Positions 17,171 to 25,917 of a stretch of 64,000 nt of DNA are shown one piece after another. Within the stretch, counting starts at the first letter, position 1. Each line of letters begins with the position of its first letter. This DNA is from Polyangium spumosum (lineage in GTDB: Bacteria; Myxococcota_A; Polyangia; Polyangiales; Polyangiaceae). The DNA lies in the NCBI RefSeq assembly GCF_009649845.1, contig NZ_WJIE01000011.1, forward strand, positions 157,543 through 221,542. The letters are read 5' to 3'. Position numbers and translations under genes: made by a program. Under the pieces are notes generated by a model. That model had not been told where the DNA came from. It saw only the letters and a list, made by a program, of their open reading frames with translations, and made no database searches.

Positions 17171-17256
17171 GGGGTCCGAAGTGGCACCAACGCTCGCCAG
17201 CGGCGCCGATCCGTCGTCAGCAGGACGAGGATCCAGCGGGTTACGCCGGGTCAGGG

Positions 17257-20200
17257 GTGCTAGAACTGTTCTCGGGGAAAACCGCGATCCGGCCGAACCC
17301 CAGCCCCGACGACCCCCGGACCTTCGCGGCCTACCTCCACGCGCTGCGCTGGGGGTGCGTGACCTCCACCGATCCCACGCTTTTCCAGGCGCCGCTTCGC
17401 GCGGGCATCGTCCCGAAGAGCTACCAGCTCGAGCCGCTGCGCAAGGCCCTCGCGCTCCCGCGGGTGAACCTGTTCATCGCGGATGACGTCGGCCTCGGCA
17501 AGACCATCGAGGCGGGCCTCGTGCTTCAGGAGCTCTTGCTCCGCCAGCGTGTCCACCGCGTCGTCATCGCGGCGCCCGCATCGGTCGTCCTGCAGTGGCG
17601 TGACGAGCTCGGCCAGCGCTTCGGGCTCGCGTTTGCCGTCCTCGACAAGGCGTACGTGAACGCCCGGCGCCGCGAGCGTGGCTTCGGCGTGAACCCGTGG
17701 ACCACGCACCGGCATTTCCTGATCAGCCACAATCTCCTGCGTGACGAGGACTATCTCATCGGGCTTCGCGACTGGCTCGGCGACTTCTGCCCGGGCAGCC
17801 TCTTCATCCTCGACGAGGCGCACGTCGCGGCGCCCGCGTCCGAGAGCAAGTATGCGATCGACTCGCAGACGACGCGCGCGGTCCGCGACATCGCCCGGCG
17901 CTTCGAGCATCGCCTGTTTCTCTCGGCCACGCCGCACAATGGGCACTCGAACTCGTTCTCGGCGCTCCTCGAGATCCTCGACCCGCAGCGCTTCACGCGT
18001 GGCGTGCCCCCGAAAAACGCGAATGCGCTCAAGCCCGTGATGGTGCGGCGGCTCAAGGGGGAGTTGCGCAAGCACATCGGCTCGCAGATCCCCGAGCGTG
18101 AGGTGCGTCAGATCGATCTCGGTAATCTCCCGCCGGATACGCCCGAGATCCTCCTGTCCGAGAAGCTCGCCGAGTACACCGAGATCCTCGAACGACGTCT
18201 CGCCGCGGCGAGCAACCGGGCGAAGGCCGCCGGCAAGCTCGTCACCATTGCCCTCCAGAAGCGGCTCTTGTCGTCCGTCGAGGCGTTCGCCCGGACGCTC
18301 TCCGTGCACCGGAAGAGCGCGGCCAAGTCCCTCCTCGCCAGCGCGGCGAAGGCTCCGGCTGCCGTGCAAACGTCCCTCTTCGAGAGCGACGAGGACCTCA
18401 CGGACGAGGTGATCGCCGAGCTCGAAGACGTCGCCGTGGCCCGGGCGACGCAGGAAGGGGCCGCGGCTTCCGATGATGCGCGCGCTCAGGTCTTGCTCGA
18501 CGAGATGTCGGAGATCGCCGAGCGCGCGCGGGGGCTCTCGGATGCGAAGATTCGCTGGCTCGTCGGCTGGATTCGCGAGAATCAATGCCCCAAGGTCAAG
18601 GGGAAGGCCACCTGGCTCCCGCGTCGCATGCTCATCTTCACCGAGTATGTCGACACGAAGAATTACCTCGTCCGCGAGCTCGAAGCGGCGATCGCCGGGA
18701 CCGACCTCGCCGAGGAGCGGATCTTGACGCTCCACGGTGGAATGGACGAGGAGGCGCGCGAGCGGGTAAAGCAGGCGTTCAACGATGCCTCGCATCCGGT
18801 GCGGATCCTGATCGGCACCGACGCCGCGCGCGAAGGCGTGAACCTCCAGGCGCAATGTGCGGACCTGTTCCATTTCGATTTGCCGTGGAACCCGGGCCGG
18901 ATGGAGCAGCGCAACGGCCGCATCGACCGCATGCTCCAGCCGGAGAAGGTCGTGCGGTGCCATTACTTCGTTTACCCGCAGCGGCCCGAGGACGCCGTGC
19001 TCGCGGCGCTCGTCAAGAAGACGGAGCGCATTCGCAAGCAGCTCGGGTCTCTCGCCGACGTCGTCGAGCGTCGCCTGGAAAACAGCCTGAAGGACGGGAT
19101 CAGGCGCTCGCGGGCCTTGGAGCTCGCGAAGACGATCACCGAGGTCGTCCCCGAGGAGGGGCGTGATCCCGTCGTCGAGGAGGAGCTCGAGCAGGCCCGC
19201 GACAAGGAGATCGTCGCGCAACTCGAAGAGCTACAGAAGCTCGATCAGAAGGCCACGGAGCACCTCGATCTGAAGCCCGAACGGCTGCGGGACGTGGTGA
19301 ACGTGGGCTTGCGCCTCGCGAGCTTGCCGCCGCTCACCGAGAGGAAGGCGGCCACCGGCAGCTACGACGTGCCGCCGCTCGACAAGCTCGCCGGTACGGA
19401 TGCGACGTGGCGGGACATCATGGATACCCTTCGGGCGCCGCGCACGCGCAAGCTGCCCGAGTGGGAGTGGCGGGCGAAGAATCCCCCGCGGCCCGTGAGC
19501 TTCGAGCCTTCCACGACGCTCGCGTCCGAGACCGTGCAACTCCACCTCCAGCACAAGCTCACGCAGCGCGTCCTCGCCCAGTTCCGGGCGCAGGCGTTCG
19601 GGGAGGATCGGCTCTCGCGCGTGACCGTAGCCGTCGATGCGACGCACCGGCGCAATCGCGTGCTCGCGCTCGGGCGGCTCTCGCTGTATGGCGTGGGCGC
19701 GTCGCGCCTCCACGAGGAGATCCTGGTCGTCGCGGCGTACTGGTCGGAGGGGGACGATCCTTCCCGGCTCAAGGCATTCGAGACGGCCGAGGCCGAGGAG
19801 CGCGCGCTCGAGTCGCTGTTCGGTGTCCTCGGAAAGGAAAATCAGCTTAAGGTCGCGGACCACGTCGTCGAGAAGCTCATGCAATCGGCGCCGAAGGACG
19901 AGGATGCCCTCTGGGAGACGCTGAAATCGAAGGCTCTGCGGCGTATCTTCTGGGCCGAGGAGAAGCTGCGCGTGCGGGGGCGCGCCGAGGCCGCGGAGAT
20001 GGAGCGGATCCTGCTCGCGCAGAAGACCCTGATCGGCAAGGAGCTCGTGGACCGGAAGCAGCTCACGCTGCCGTGGGCGACGGACGAGGAAGAGCAGAAG
20101 CACCAGTTCGAGGCGGATACGCGCCACATGGAGAAGCGCGCCGCGGAGCTCGACAAGGAGCTCGAGCGGGAGCCGCAGCGGATTCGGGAGCAGTACGAGG

Positions 20201-20259
20201 TGAGGCACCACCGGCTGGAGCGGGTGGGGCTCGTGTATCTGTGGCCGGCGACGTCGTGA
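17257..20259 (+). CDS. drmD: DISARM SNF2-like helicase DrmD
   Basis: A 1000-residue SNF2-type helicase when started at GTG 17257. The first motor domain has Walker A GLGKTIEAG (from residue 79) and DEAH (about 186-189), with SATPHNGHSNSF as motif III. The second has TLHGGMDEEARERV, ILIGTDAAREGVNLQ and MEQRNGRIDRM (arginine finger). The C-terminal 400 residues are charged and helical. Together with the next genes this fits DrmD of class 1 DISARM, a phage-restriction system. The start is uncertain: an earlier GTG at 17134 would overlap the short minus-strand gene. It ends 19 bases before the methyltransferase gene, so the two form one transcription unit. Confidence 0.9.
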   Translation: MLELFSGKTAIRPNPSPDDPRTFAAYLHALRWGCVTSTDPTLFQAPLRAGIVPKSYQLEPLRKALALPRVNLFIADDVGLGKTIEAGLVLQELLLRQRVHRVVIAAPASVVLQWRDELGQRFGLAFAVLDKAYVNARRRERGFGVNPWTTHRHFLISHNLLRDEDYLIGLRDWLGDFCPGSLFILDEAHVAAPASESKYAIDSQTTRAVRDIARRFEHRLFLSATPHNGHSNSFSALLEILDPQRFTRGVPPKNANALKPVMVRRLKGELRKHIGSQIPEREVRQIDLGNLPPDTPEILLSEKLAEYTEILERRLAAASNRAKAAGKLVTIALQKRLLSSVEAFARTLSVHRKSAAKSLLASAAKAPAAVQTSLFESDEDLTDEVIAELEDVAVARATQEGAAASDDARAQVLLDEMSEIAERARGLSDAKIRWLVGWIRENQCPKVKGKATWLPRRMLIFTEYVDTKNYLVRELEAAIAGTDLAEERILTLHGGMDEEARERVKQAFNDASHPVRILIGTDAAREGVNLQAQCADLFHFDLPWNPGRMEQRNGRIDRMLQPEKVVRCHYFVYPQRPEDAVLAALVKKTERIRKQLGSLADVVERRLENSLKDGIRRSRALELAKTITEVVPEEGRDPVVEEELEQARDKEIVAQLEELQKLDQKATEHLDLKPERLRDVVNVGLRLASLPPLTERKAATGSYDVPPLDKLAGTDATWRDIMDTLRAPRTRKLPEWEWRAKNPPRPVSFEPSTTLASETVQLHLQHKLTQRVLAQFRAQAFGEDRLSRVTVAVDATHRRNRVLALGRLSLYGVGASRLHEEILVVAAYWSEGDDPSRLKAFETAEAEERALESLFGVLGKENQLKVADHVVEKLMQSAPKDEDALWETLKSKALRRIFWAEEKLRVRGRAEAAEMERILLAQKTLIGKELVDRKQLTLPWATDEEEQKHQFEADTRHMEKRAAELDKELEREPQRIREQYEVRHHRLERVGLVYLWPATS

Positions 20260-20278
20260 ATCGGGGACTCGAAGCGTG

Positions 20279-23200
20279 ATGGACACCAACGAACGCCTCC
20301 ACACCGAATGGCTCGGCATGGCGCAGCCCGAGGGGCTCGTCGTCACCACCGCCGCCCTCAAGGCCGCCGAGGCGAACATCACCTGGCCGGTGATCGAGCT
20401 CCAGGCCACGCTGCGCGAGCTCGCCGGGGAACGGAAGCACATCGCCGATCTGCGCGGCTTCCTCCGCGACATCCTCGACTGGGGAGGCGAGCAGCTCGTC
20501 TCCGGCGCCGAGCTCCCGCACTCCCTCCGCGTGCATCTCGACGGCGGCGAGTGGCTCGTCCCGACGTTCGCGCTCCGCTCGATCGACGAGCCGGAGACGT
20601 TCGTCCTCCTCGTCGAGGAGACGCACCGGAAGGAGCTCGACGCCGCCTCGGACGACAAGCGCTGGAGCGCCACGCCCCACCAGCGCTTCGAGCGGCTCCT
20701 GCGCGAGACGGGGGTGCCCATGGGGCTCCTCTCGAATGGGCGCGATTTCCGGCTCGTGTACGCGCCCAAGGGAGAGAGCGCCGGGTGGGTGACGTTCCGG
20801 CTCGCCGAGATGCTCAGCGTGGACGGGCGTCCGCTGCTCGGCGCGATGCACATGCTCCTCAACGAGCGGCGTATCCTCTCGCTGGAGGACAAGAAGCGCC
20901 TCGGCGCGCTGCTCGCCGCGAGCCGCGAGTACCAGAACACCGTCTCGAACAAGCTCCGCGAGCAGATCCTCGCCGCCTTGCGCGAGCTGCTCGGCGGGTT
21001 CGAGCGGGCGGATCGGATCGCCGAGGGCGCCATTCTCGGGGACGTGCGGCGCGACCATCGGCAGGAGATTTACACGGGCCTCGTCACCGTGCTCATGCGT
21101 ATGGTGTTCGTCCTGTACGCCGAGGAGCGGGGCCTACTCCCGATGGAGTCGGACCTCTACGCGAGCGGCTACTCGCTCTCGCGCCTGCATGCGCTGCTCA
21201 CGGAGGATCGCAATCGGTACGGCGACACGATCGACGATCGTTATGGCGCGTGGGGCCGGGTGATCACGCTGTTCCGGCTCCTGCACGACGGCGTGCGCGC
21301 AGCCGATGGCCTCTCCCTTCCGCCGCGGAAGGGCTCGTTCTTCGATCCGGACGCGTTCCCTTTCCTCGAAGGCCGCCCGCGGGGCGCGGTGCGGCAGGCG
21401 GGGGAGATCCTCGACTTGCCGCGCGTCAGTGACGGCGTGGTCCATCGCGTGCTCGATCGGCTGCTCGTGCTCGATGGCGAGCGGCTCCAGTACAAGGGGC
21501 TCGACGTCGAGCAGATCGGGAGCGTGTACGAAGGGCTGATGGGCTTCGAGATCGAGGTGGCGGAGGGGGATTCGCTTTGCCTGATGCCCGAGCACGTGGT
21601 GGTGGATCTCGAATCACTCGTGCGGCTCTCGGGCGCGGAGCGGGTGAAGGAGATCAAGGCGCGGGCGAACCTCGATTTGAAGGACAAGGCCGGGGCCGAG
21701 GTGAAAAACGCCAGCAGCGTGGAGGCGCTCGCGGCGGCGCTCGGGAAGAGGGTTTCGCCGAGGCAACCGGGGATCCTGGCGAAGGGGTCTTTGTATTTGC
21801 AGCCCGGGGAGGAGCGGCGGCGGACGGGGTCGCATTACACGCCGCGGTCGCTCACGTTGCCGATCGTGGAGACGACGCTGCGGCCGGTGCTGGAGCGGCT
21901 CGGGAAGGAGGTGCGGCCGGAGGGGATCCTCGACCTGAAGATCTGCGATCCTGCGATGGGGTCGGGAGCGTTTTTGGTGGAGGCGTGCCGGCAGCTCGCG
22001 GACAAGCTGGTGGACGCGTGGCGGCGGACGGGGACGATGCCGGAGCTGCCGCGGGACGAGGATCCGGTGCTGCATGCACGGCGGTTGATCGCGCAGAAGT
22101 GCATTTACGGGGTGGACAAGAACCCGCTCGCGGTGGACCTGGCGCGGCTGTCGATGTGGCTCGTGACGTTTGCGAAGGAGCATCCGTTCACGTTTGTGGA
22201 TCATTCGCTGCGGCATGGGGATTCGCTGGTCGGGCTTTCGAAGGAGCAGATCGCGAGCCTTTCGCTTGATGTCTCGAAGGGGAAGCAGATCGAGACGGTG
22301 CGGGCGGTCGTCTCCGAGAAGGTGAAGGAGGCGGAGGCGCTGCGGGCGCGGATTCATGCGATGGGGGATCCGCCGGAGAACGACGAGCTGCGGGAGCTGT
22401 GGGAGGCGGCGAACGAGGCGCTCGGGACGGTGCGGATGCTGGGGGATCTGGTCGTCGCGGCGTACTTCGCGGAGGGTTCGGACAAGGCGCGGAAGAAGGC
22501 GATCGAGGACGTCGGGGTGAAGGTCGGGGTGTGGCTCGCGACGGGGCAGTTCGACGCGGAGCTACGGGGGATGGTGGCGGGGCTGCGGGAGGGGGAGCGG
22601 GCGGTGCCGGCTTTCCATTGGGAGATCGAGTTTCCGGAGGTGTTTGGGCGGGGGAATCCGGGGTTCGATTGTTTCGTGGGGAATCCGCCGTTCGCCGGTA
22701 AGAATACGATTGGCGCATCGAGCGGCGCCATGTACATCGAGTGGCTGGTACTCAGCGCCGCCGGGTCGAATGGCAAGAGTGATTTGGTCGGCTACTTTTT
22801 CCGACGCGCCTTCGAGCTGACACGTGATCGAGGGACCATGGGTATGATTGCCACGAACACGCTGTCGCAGGGAGATACGCGGGCGAGTTCGCTCACGCCG
22901 ATCCTGCTGAATGGTGGATCGATCTACGCTGCGAGGCGACGCGTGACATGGCCACACGCTGCCGCGGTGATCGTCAGCATCGTGCACATCATCAAACGGG
23001 CCGTCCCTGTCGACTGCAATCTCGACGGCAAGGTCGTCGGGCGAATATCTGCATTCTTGTTCGACGGGCAGAACGACACGGACCCGGCCCGTCTCGTGAT
23101 CAACGAGAACAAGAGCTTTCAAGGTAGCAACATCAGCGGTAAAGGGTTCACGTTCGACGACCAAACGGACGGCGCCTCACCGGTTGCGCGGATGAGAGAA

Positions 23201-24178
23201 GTCATCGCGGCGAACCCCGCGAGCCAGGATCGAATCTTCCCGTACATCGGGGGCGAGGAGCTGAACTCGAGCCCGGCCCAAAGCCCTCATCGTTGGGTCA
23301 TCCGGTTTGGTCGACTCGGCGAGGAAGAGTGTCGAGACAAATGGCCGGGGCTAATGGCGATTGTCGAGGCTCTGGTAAAGCCCGTCCGCGAAGCAGGACC
23401 TCGGAATCCGCAGGCAGACTACTTGCGTGCTCGGTGGTGGCATTGGCACACGGAGCGTCCCAGCCTCTACGAGGCGATGGAGTCACGAAAGTTGGTGCTC
23501 GCCAACTCCCAGGTCAGTGCACACTTAGCCTTTGCTGCTCAGCCGACAGATCGGGTCTTCGGCCACACCTTAAACATATTCGTACTGCCGATTGAACGTG
23601 GCTTTGCGATTCTGCAATCACGGGTCCATGAGTGCTGGGCGCGGTTCTTCGGCTCGTCGATGAAGGACGACCTTCGCTACACCCCCTCCGACTGCTTCGA
23701 AACCTTCCCCTTCCCGCCGAACTACGAACAAAATCCCACCCTCGAATCCATCGGCCGCGAATACTACGGCTTCCGCGCCGCCCTCATGATCGAGAACAAC
23801 GAGGGCCTCACCAAGACCTACAACCGCTTCCACAACCCCGACGAGCGCTCACCCCAAATCAAAAAACTCCGCGACCTCCACGCCCAGATGGACCGCGCCG
23901 TCCTCGACGCCTACGGTTGGACCGACATCCAGCCCGTCTACGACTTCCGGCCCCAGCTCGACGAGTCCATCCGGTTCACCTGGGGCGAGGACACGCGCGA
24001 CGAGGTCCTCGCGCGGCTGCTCGAGCTCAATCGCGTGATCGCCGCGAAGGAGGCCGAGGAGGCGAAACAGGCCGAGGCGAAGAAGCCCACCAAGAAGGGC
24101 GGCGGAGGGAAGAAGCGGGGGAAGAAGGACGAGGCGACGCTGGAGTTGCCCATGGGGAAGGGCGGGGAGAAGGCGTAA
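20279..24178 (+). CDS. drmMI: DISARM adenine-specific DNA methyltransferase DrmMI
   Basis: A 1299-residue protein like the large N6-adenine methyltransferases of class 1 DISARM. The SAM-binding motif DPAMGSGAFL begins at Asp557 and the catalytic NPPF is at residues 802-805. Residues 1-500 form an N-terminal domain of restriction-enzyme-like type. The part after NPPF (about 810-1135) should be the target-recognition region, and a Lys-rich tail ends the protein. The methyltransferase marks host DNA so the other Drm proteins spare it. Codon use changes abruptly inside the gene: bases about 22695-23690 are less GC-rich than the rest, suggesting exchange of the recognition domain. The ATG at 20279 follows GTG 20276; either could be used. 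Confidence 0.9.
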   Translation: MDTNERLHTEWLGMAQPEGLVVTTAALKAAEANITWPVIELQATLRELAGERKHIADLRGFLRDILDWGGEQLVSGAELPHSLRVHLDGGEWLVPTFALRSIDEPETFVLLVEETHRKELDAASDDKRWSATPHQRFERLLRETGVPMGLLSNGRDFRLVYAPKGESAGWVTFRLAEMLSVDGRPLLGAMHMLLNERRILSLEDKKRLGALLAASREYQNTVSNKLREQILAALRELLGGFERADRIAEGAILGDVRRDHRQEIYTGLVTVLMRMVFVLYAEERGLLPMESDLYASGYSLSRLHALLTEDRNRYGDTIDDRYGAWGRVITLFRLLHDGVRAADGLSLPPRKGSFFDPDAFPFLEGRPRGAVRQAGEILDLPRVSDGVVHRVLDRLLVLDGERLQYKGLDVEQIGSVYEGLMGFEIEVAEGDSLCLMPEHVVVDLESLVRLSGAERVKEIKARANLDLKDKAGAEVKNASSVEALAAALGKRVSPRQPGILAKGSLYLQPGEERRRTGSHYTPRSLTLPIVETTLRPVLERLGKEVRPEGILDLKICDPAMGSGAFLVEACRQLADKLVDAWRRTGTMPELPRDEDPVLHARRLIAQKCIYGVDKNPLAVDLARLSMWLVTFAKEHPFTFVDHSLRHGDSLVGLSKEQIASLSLDVSKGKQIETVRAVVSEKVKEAEALRARIHAMGDPPENDELRELWEAANEALGTVRMLGDLVVAAYFAEGSDKARKKAIEDVGVKVGVWLATGQFDAELRGMVAGLREGERAVPAFHWEIEFPEVFGRGNPGFDCFVGNPPFAGKNTIGASSGAMYIEWLVLSAAGSNGKSDLVGYFFRRAFELTRDRGTMGMIATNTLSQGDTRASSLTPILLNGGSIYAARRRVTWPHAAAVIVSIVHIIKRAVPVDCNLDGKVVGRISAFLFDGQNDTDPARLVINENKSFQGSNISGKGFTFDDQTDGASPVARMREVIAANPASQDRIFPYIGGEELNSSPAQSPHRWVIRFGRLGEEECRDKWPGLMAIVEALVKPVREAGPRNPQADYLRARWWHWHTERPSLYEAMESRKLVLANSQVSAHLAFAAQPTDRVFGHTLNIFVLPIERGFAILQSRVHECWARFFGSSMKDDLRYTPSDCFETFPFPPNYEQNPTLESIGREYYGFRAALMIENNEGLTKTYNRFHNPDERSPQIKKLRDLHAQMDRAVLDAYGWTDIQPVYDFRPQLDESIRFTWGEDTRDEVLARLLELNRVIAAKEAEEAKQAEAKKPTKKGGGGKKRGKKDEATLELPMGKGGEKA

Positions 24179-24181
24179 ATC

Positions 24182-24610
24182 GCTCCAAAGAGAGGTCCGG
24201 ACGTCCCGAGTCGCCTCCGCACCCGCGCCAAAGAGAGGTCGGGACGCCCGGAGATGTCTTCGCACCTGCGCCAAGGAGAGGTCGGGACGTCCCGAGGTGG
24301 CTTCGCACCTGCGCCAAGGAGAGCTCGGGACGTCCGGAGGTGGCTTCGCACCTGCGCCAAGCGATGGTCGAGACGTCGGGAGGTGGCTTCGCACCTGCGC
24401 CAAAGCCAGGTCGGGACGTCCGGAGGTGGCTTCGCACCTGCGCCATGCTCGTCTCGGGACGCCCGGAGGTGGCTTCGCACCTGCGCCAAAGCCAGGTCGG
24501 GACGTCCGGAGGTGGCTTCGCACCTGCGCCATGCTCGTCTCGGGACGCCCGGAGGTGGCTTCGCACCTGCGCCAAAGCCAGGTCGGGACGTCCGGACCTG
24601 GCTTTGGCGC
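24182..24610. repeat. 43-bp tandem repeat array, about 10 units
   Basis: Units begin at 24182, 24225, 24268, 24311, 24354, 24397, 24440, 24483, 24526 and 24569, exactly 43 bases apart. The shared part is GGTGGCTTCGCACCTGCGCC plus GGGACG. A block of about 12 bases varies: from 24397 on it alternates between AAAGCCAGGTC and ATGCTCGTCTC, giving an 86-bp higher-order period. Each unit contains small palindromes (AGGTG/CACCT around GCTTCG, and GGACGTCC). Frames through the array on both strands are open only because of composition. The array follows the drmMI stop by 4 bases. Function unknown. Confidence 0.95.
24569..24610 (+). terminator. Perfect 16-bp hairpin closing the repeat array
   Basis: GCGCCAAAGCCAGGTC (24569-24584) is followed ten bases later by its exact complement GACCTGGCTTTGGCGC (24595-24610), then GTTTTC. 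This very stable hairpin appears because the last array unit is inverted. It could end the drmD-drmMI transcript, since a short T-run follows, but it could equally be a recombination or structural feature. Confidence 0.5.
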
Positions 24611-24706
24611 GTTTTCTGTGAGAGGTCGCACCGGTTTGCTCGTCCGAGGGACGTCTACGGGCGTGCCCTCAGGGCCGCGGTGACAGGAGTTCGCCGGTCC
24701 AGGTTT

Positions 24707-24735
24707 TTGGCGTACTAGTTTGGATCATGTACCCT
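24707..24735 (+). promoter_or_regulatory. Possible sigma-70-type promoter for the TPR/PEGA gene
   Basis: TTGGCG (24707-24712), a 17-base spacer and TACCCT (24730-24735) lie about 17 bases before the ATG at 24752. The -35 is good and the -10 is poor. Listed because this gene probably has its own promoter after the repeat array and hairpin. Visual match only. Confidence 0.3.
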
Positions 24736-24751
24736 CGGTGGCCGAGGTGAC

Positions 24752-25834
24752 ATGATGACGCCTACACGGTTCTTGGGGTCCGTGCTCGCGCTCCTCGTCT
24801 GCGCGGCGCCACGGGTGGTCTTCGCACAGGATGTCGCCATGGCCGAAGCGCTCTTCAATCGCGGCGTGGAGCACATGCAGCGGGGGCGGTTCGCCGCGGG
24901 ATGTCCAGCGATCGCGGAGAGCATGAAGCTCGACCCACTGCCAGGGACACAGCACACCCTCGCCGATTGCCTGGCGAGCGCCGGGAAGCTCGTCGGGGCC
25001 GTGGAGGCATACGATGAGTTCCTGAAAATGGTCGAGGCGCTGCCCACGTGGAAGCGCGGGAGGTACCTCGAGCGCGTCGAAAAGGCCACGCAGAAGAAGG
25101 AGGAGCTGGCTCCCGTGATCCCACGGCTCACGTTGCGGTTTCCGGGAGGCGGGGCGCGAGGCGTCCGGGTCTTTCTGGATGACACCGAGGTGTTCGAGGG
25201 GTCGCGTGGTGTCGCGCGGCTTGTGGATCCGGGTGAACACATCGTGGTGATGGTCGCGCCGGGGCAGCCACGCGTGGAGCGCCAGGTCACGCTGGCCAAG
25301 GGGGAGGCGAAGACGGTGGATCTCGATGCGTCGAACGTGCCCGTGGAGACCACGCGTGAGCCGTTTTCCAGGTGGTACACGCGCAAGCCCATCGCGTGGG
25401 TCGGCTCGGGCGTCACCGTCGTCGGCCTCGGCCTCGGCCTGGGGTTCACCCTCGGCGCGAGCGCCGCGATCGACAGGGCCAACGCGCGCGCGGACGCGAT
25501 CCGCGACCAAGCCGCGGCCGATCCCATCACGAACTACGGCAACAACAAACCCTGCGGCTCGCCCGACACGAGCGGCTCCGATCTGCCGGGCTACGAGGCT
25601 GCGTGCGACGTGCTCCGCAAGGACATTGCCGACTACAACACGAACGCCACCGCCGCCACCGTCGGTTGGGTGGTCTTCGGCGTCGGCGCGATCGGCACCG
25701 GCCTCTTTACGCTCTTCGATTGGTACCTGCCGAAGAAGACCTCGACCACGGCGACGAACGGCCCGAAGGTCCTCGCCATCACGCCAAGCTTCTCCTCGAC
25801 GTACCAGGGCGTCGGCGTCGTCGGCACGTTCTGA
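24752..25834 (+). CDS. TPR/PEGA-domain exported protein inserted in the DISARM locus
   Basis: A 360-residue protein with a signal peptide (LALLVCAAPRVVFAQ), a TPR-like region (about 28-110, NRGVEHMQRGRFAAG), a PEGA-type region (about 120-195) and two membrane helices (about 215-240 and 305-328). It has the same domain plan as 1089-2168, so it belongs to a host family of envelope proteins. It is not a known DISARM component. It lies between drmMI and drmA, where class 1 DISARM operons normally continue directly. Whether it is a passenger or has a part in this DISARM variant is open. Start at 24752; an in-frame ATG follows at 24755. A GAGGTGA ribosome site precedes it. Confidence 0.85.
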   Translation: MMTPTRFLGSVLALLVCAAPRVVFAQDVAMAEALFNRGVEHMQRGRFAAGCPAIAESMKLDPLPGTQHTLADCLASAGKLVGAVEAYDEFLKMVEALPTWKRGRYLERVEKATQKKEELAPVIPRLTLRFPGGGARGVRVFLDDTEVFEGSRGVARLVDPGEHIVVMVAPGQPRVERQVTLAKGEAKTVDLDASNVPVETTREPFSRWYTRKPIAWVGSGVTVVGLGLGLGFTLGASAAIDRANARADAIRDQAAADPITNYGNNKPCGSPDTSGSDLPGYEAACDVLRKDIADYNTNATAATVGWVVFGVGAIGTGLFTLFDWYLPKKTSTTATNGPKVLAITPSFSSTYQGVGVVGTF

Positions 25835-25917
25835 TCTCGCGCCTTGATGGGTAACGAGGATTCACGCCGCCGGAAGCAGTTCCATCCTTCGCCGCTCTCG
25901 GTGTAACCTCCCGGACG

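Noticed and set aside
17134-17256. Earlier GTG start for drmD
   Set aside because: It would overlap the short minus-strand gene and adds about 41 basic, low-complexity residues. I prefer GTG 17257.
24182-24610. CRISPR-like array after drmMI
   Set aside because: The repeat spacing is regular, but the variable blocks alternate between two sequences rather than being unique spacers, and no cas gene is nearby. It is a tandem repeat.
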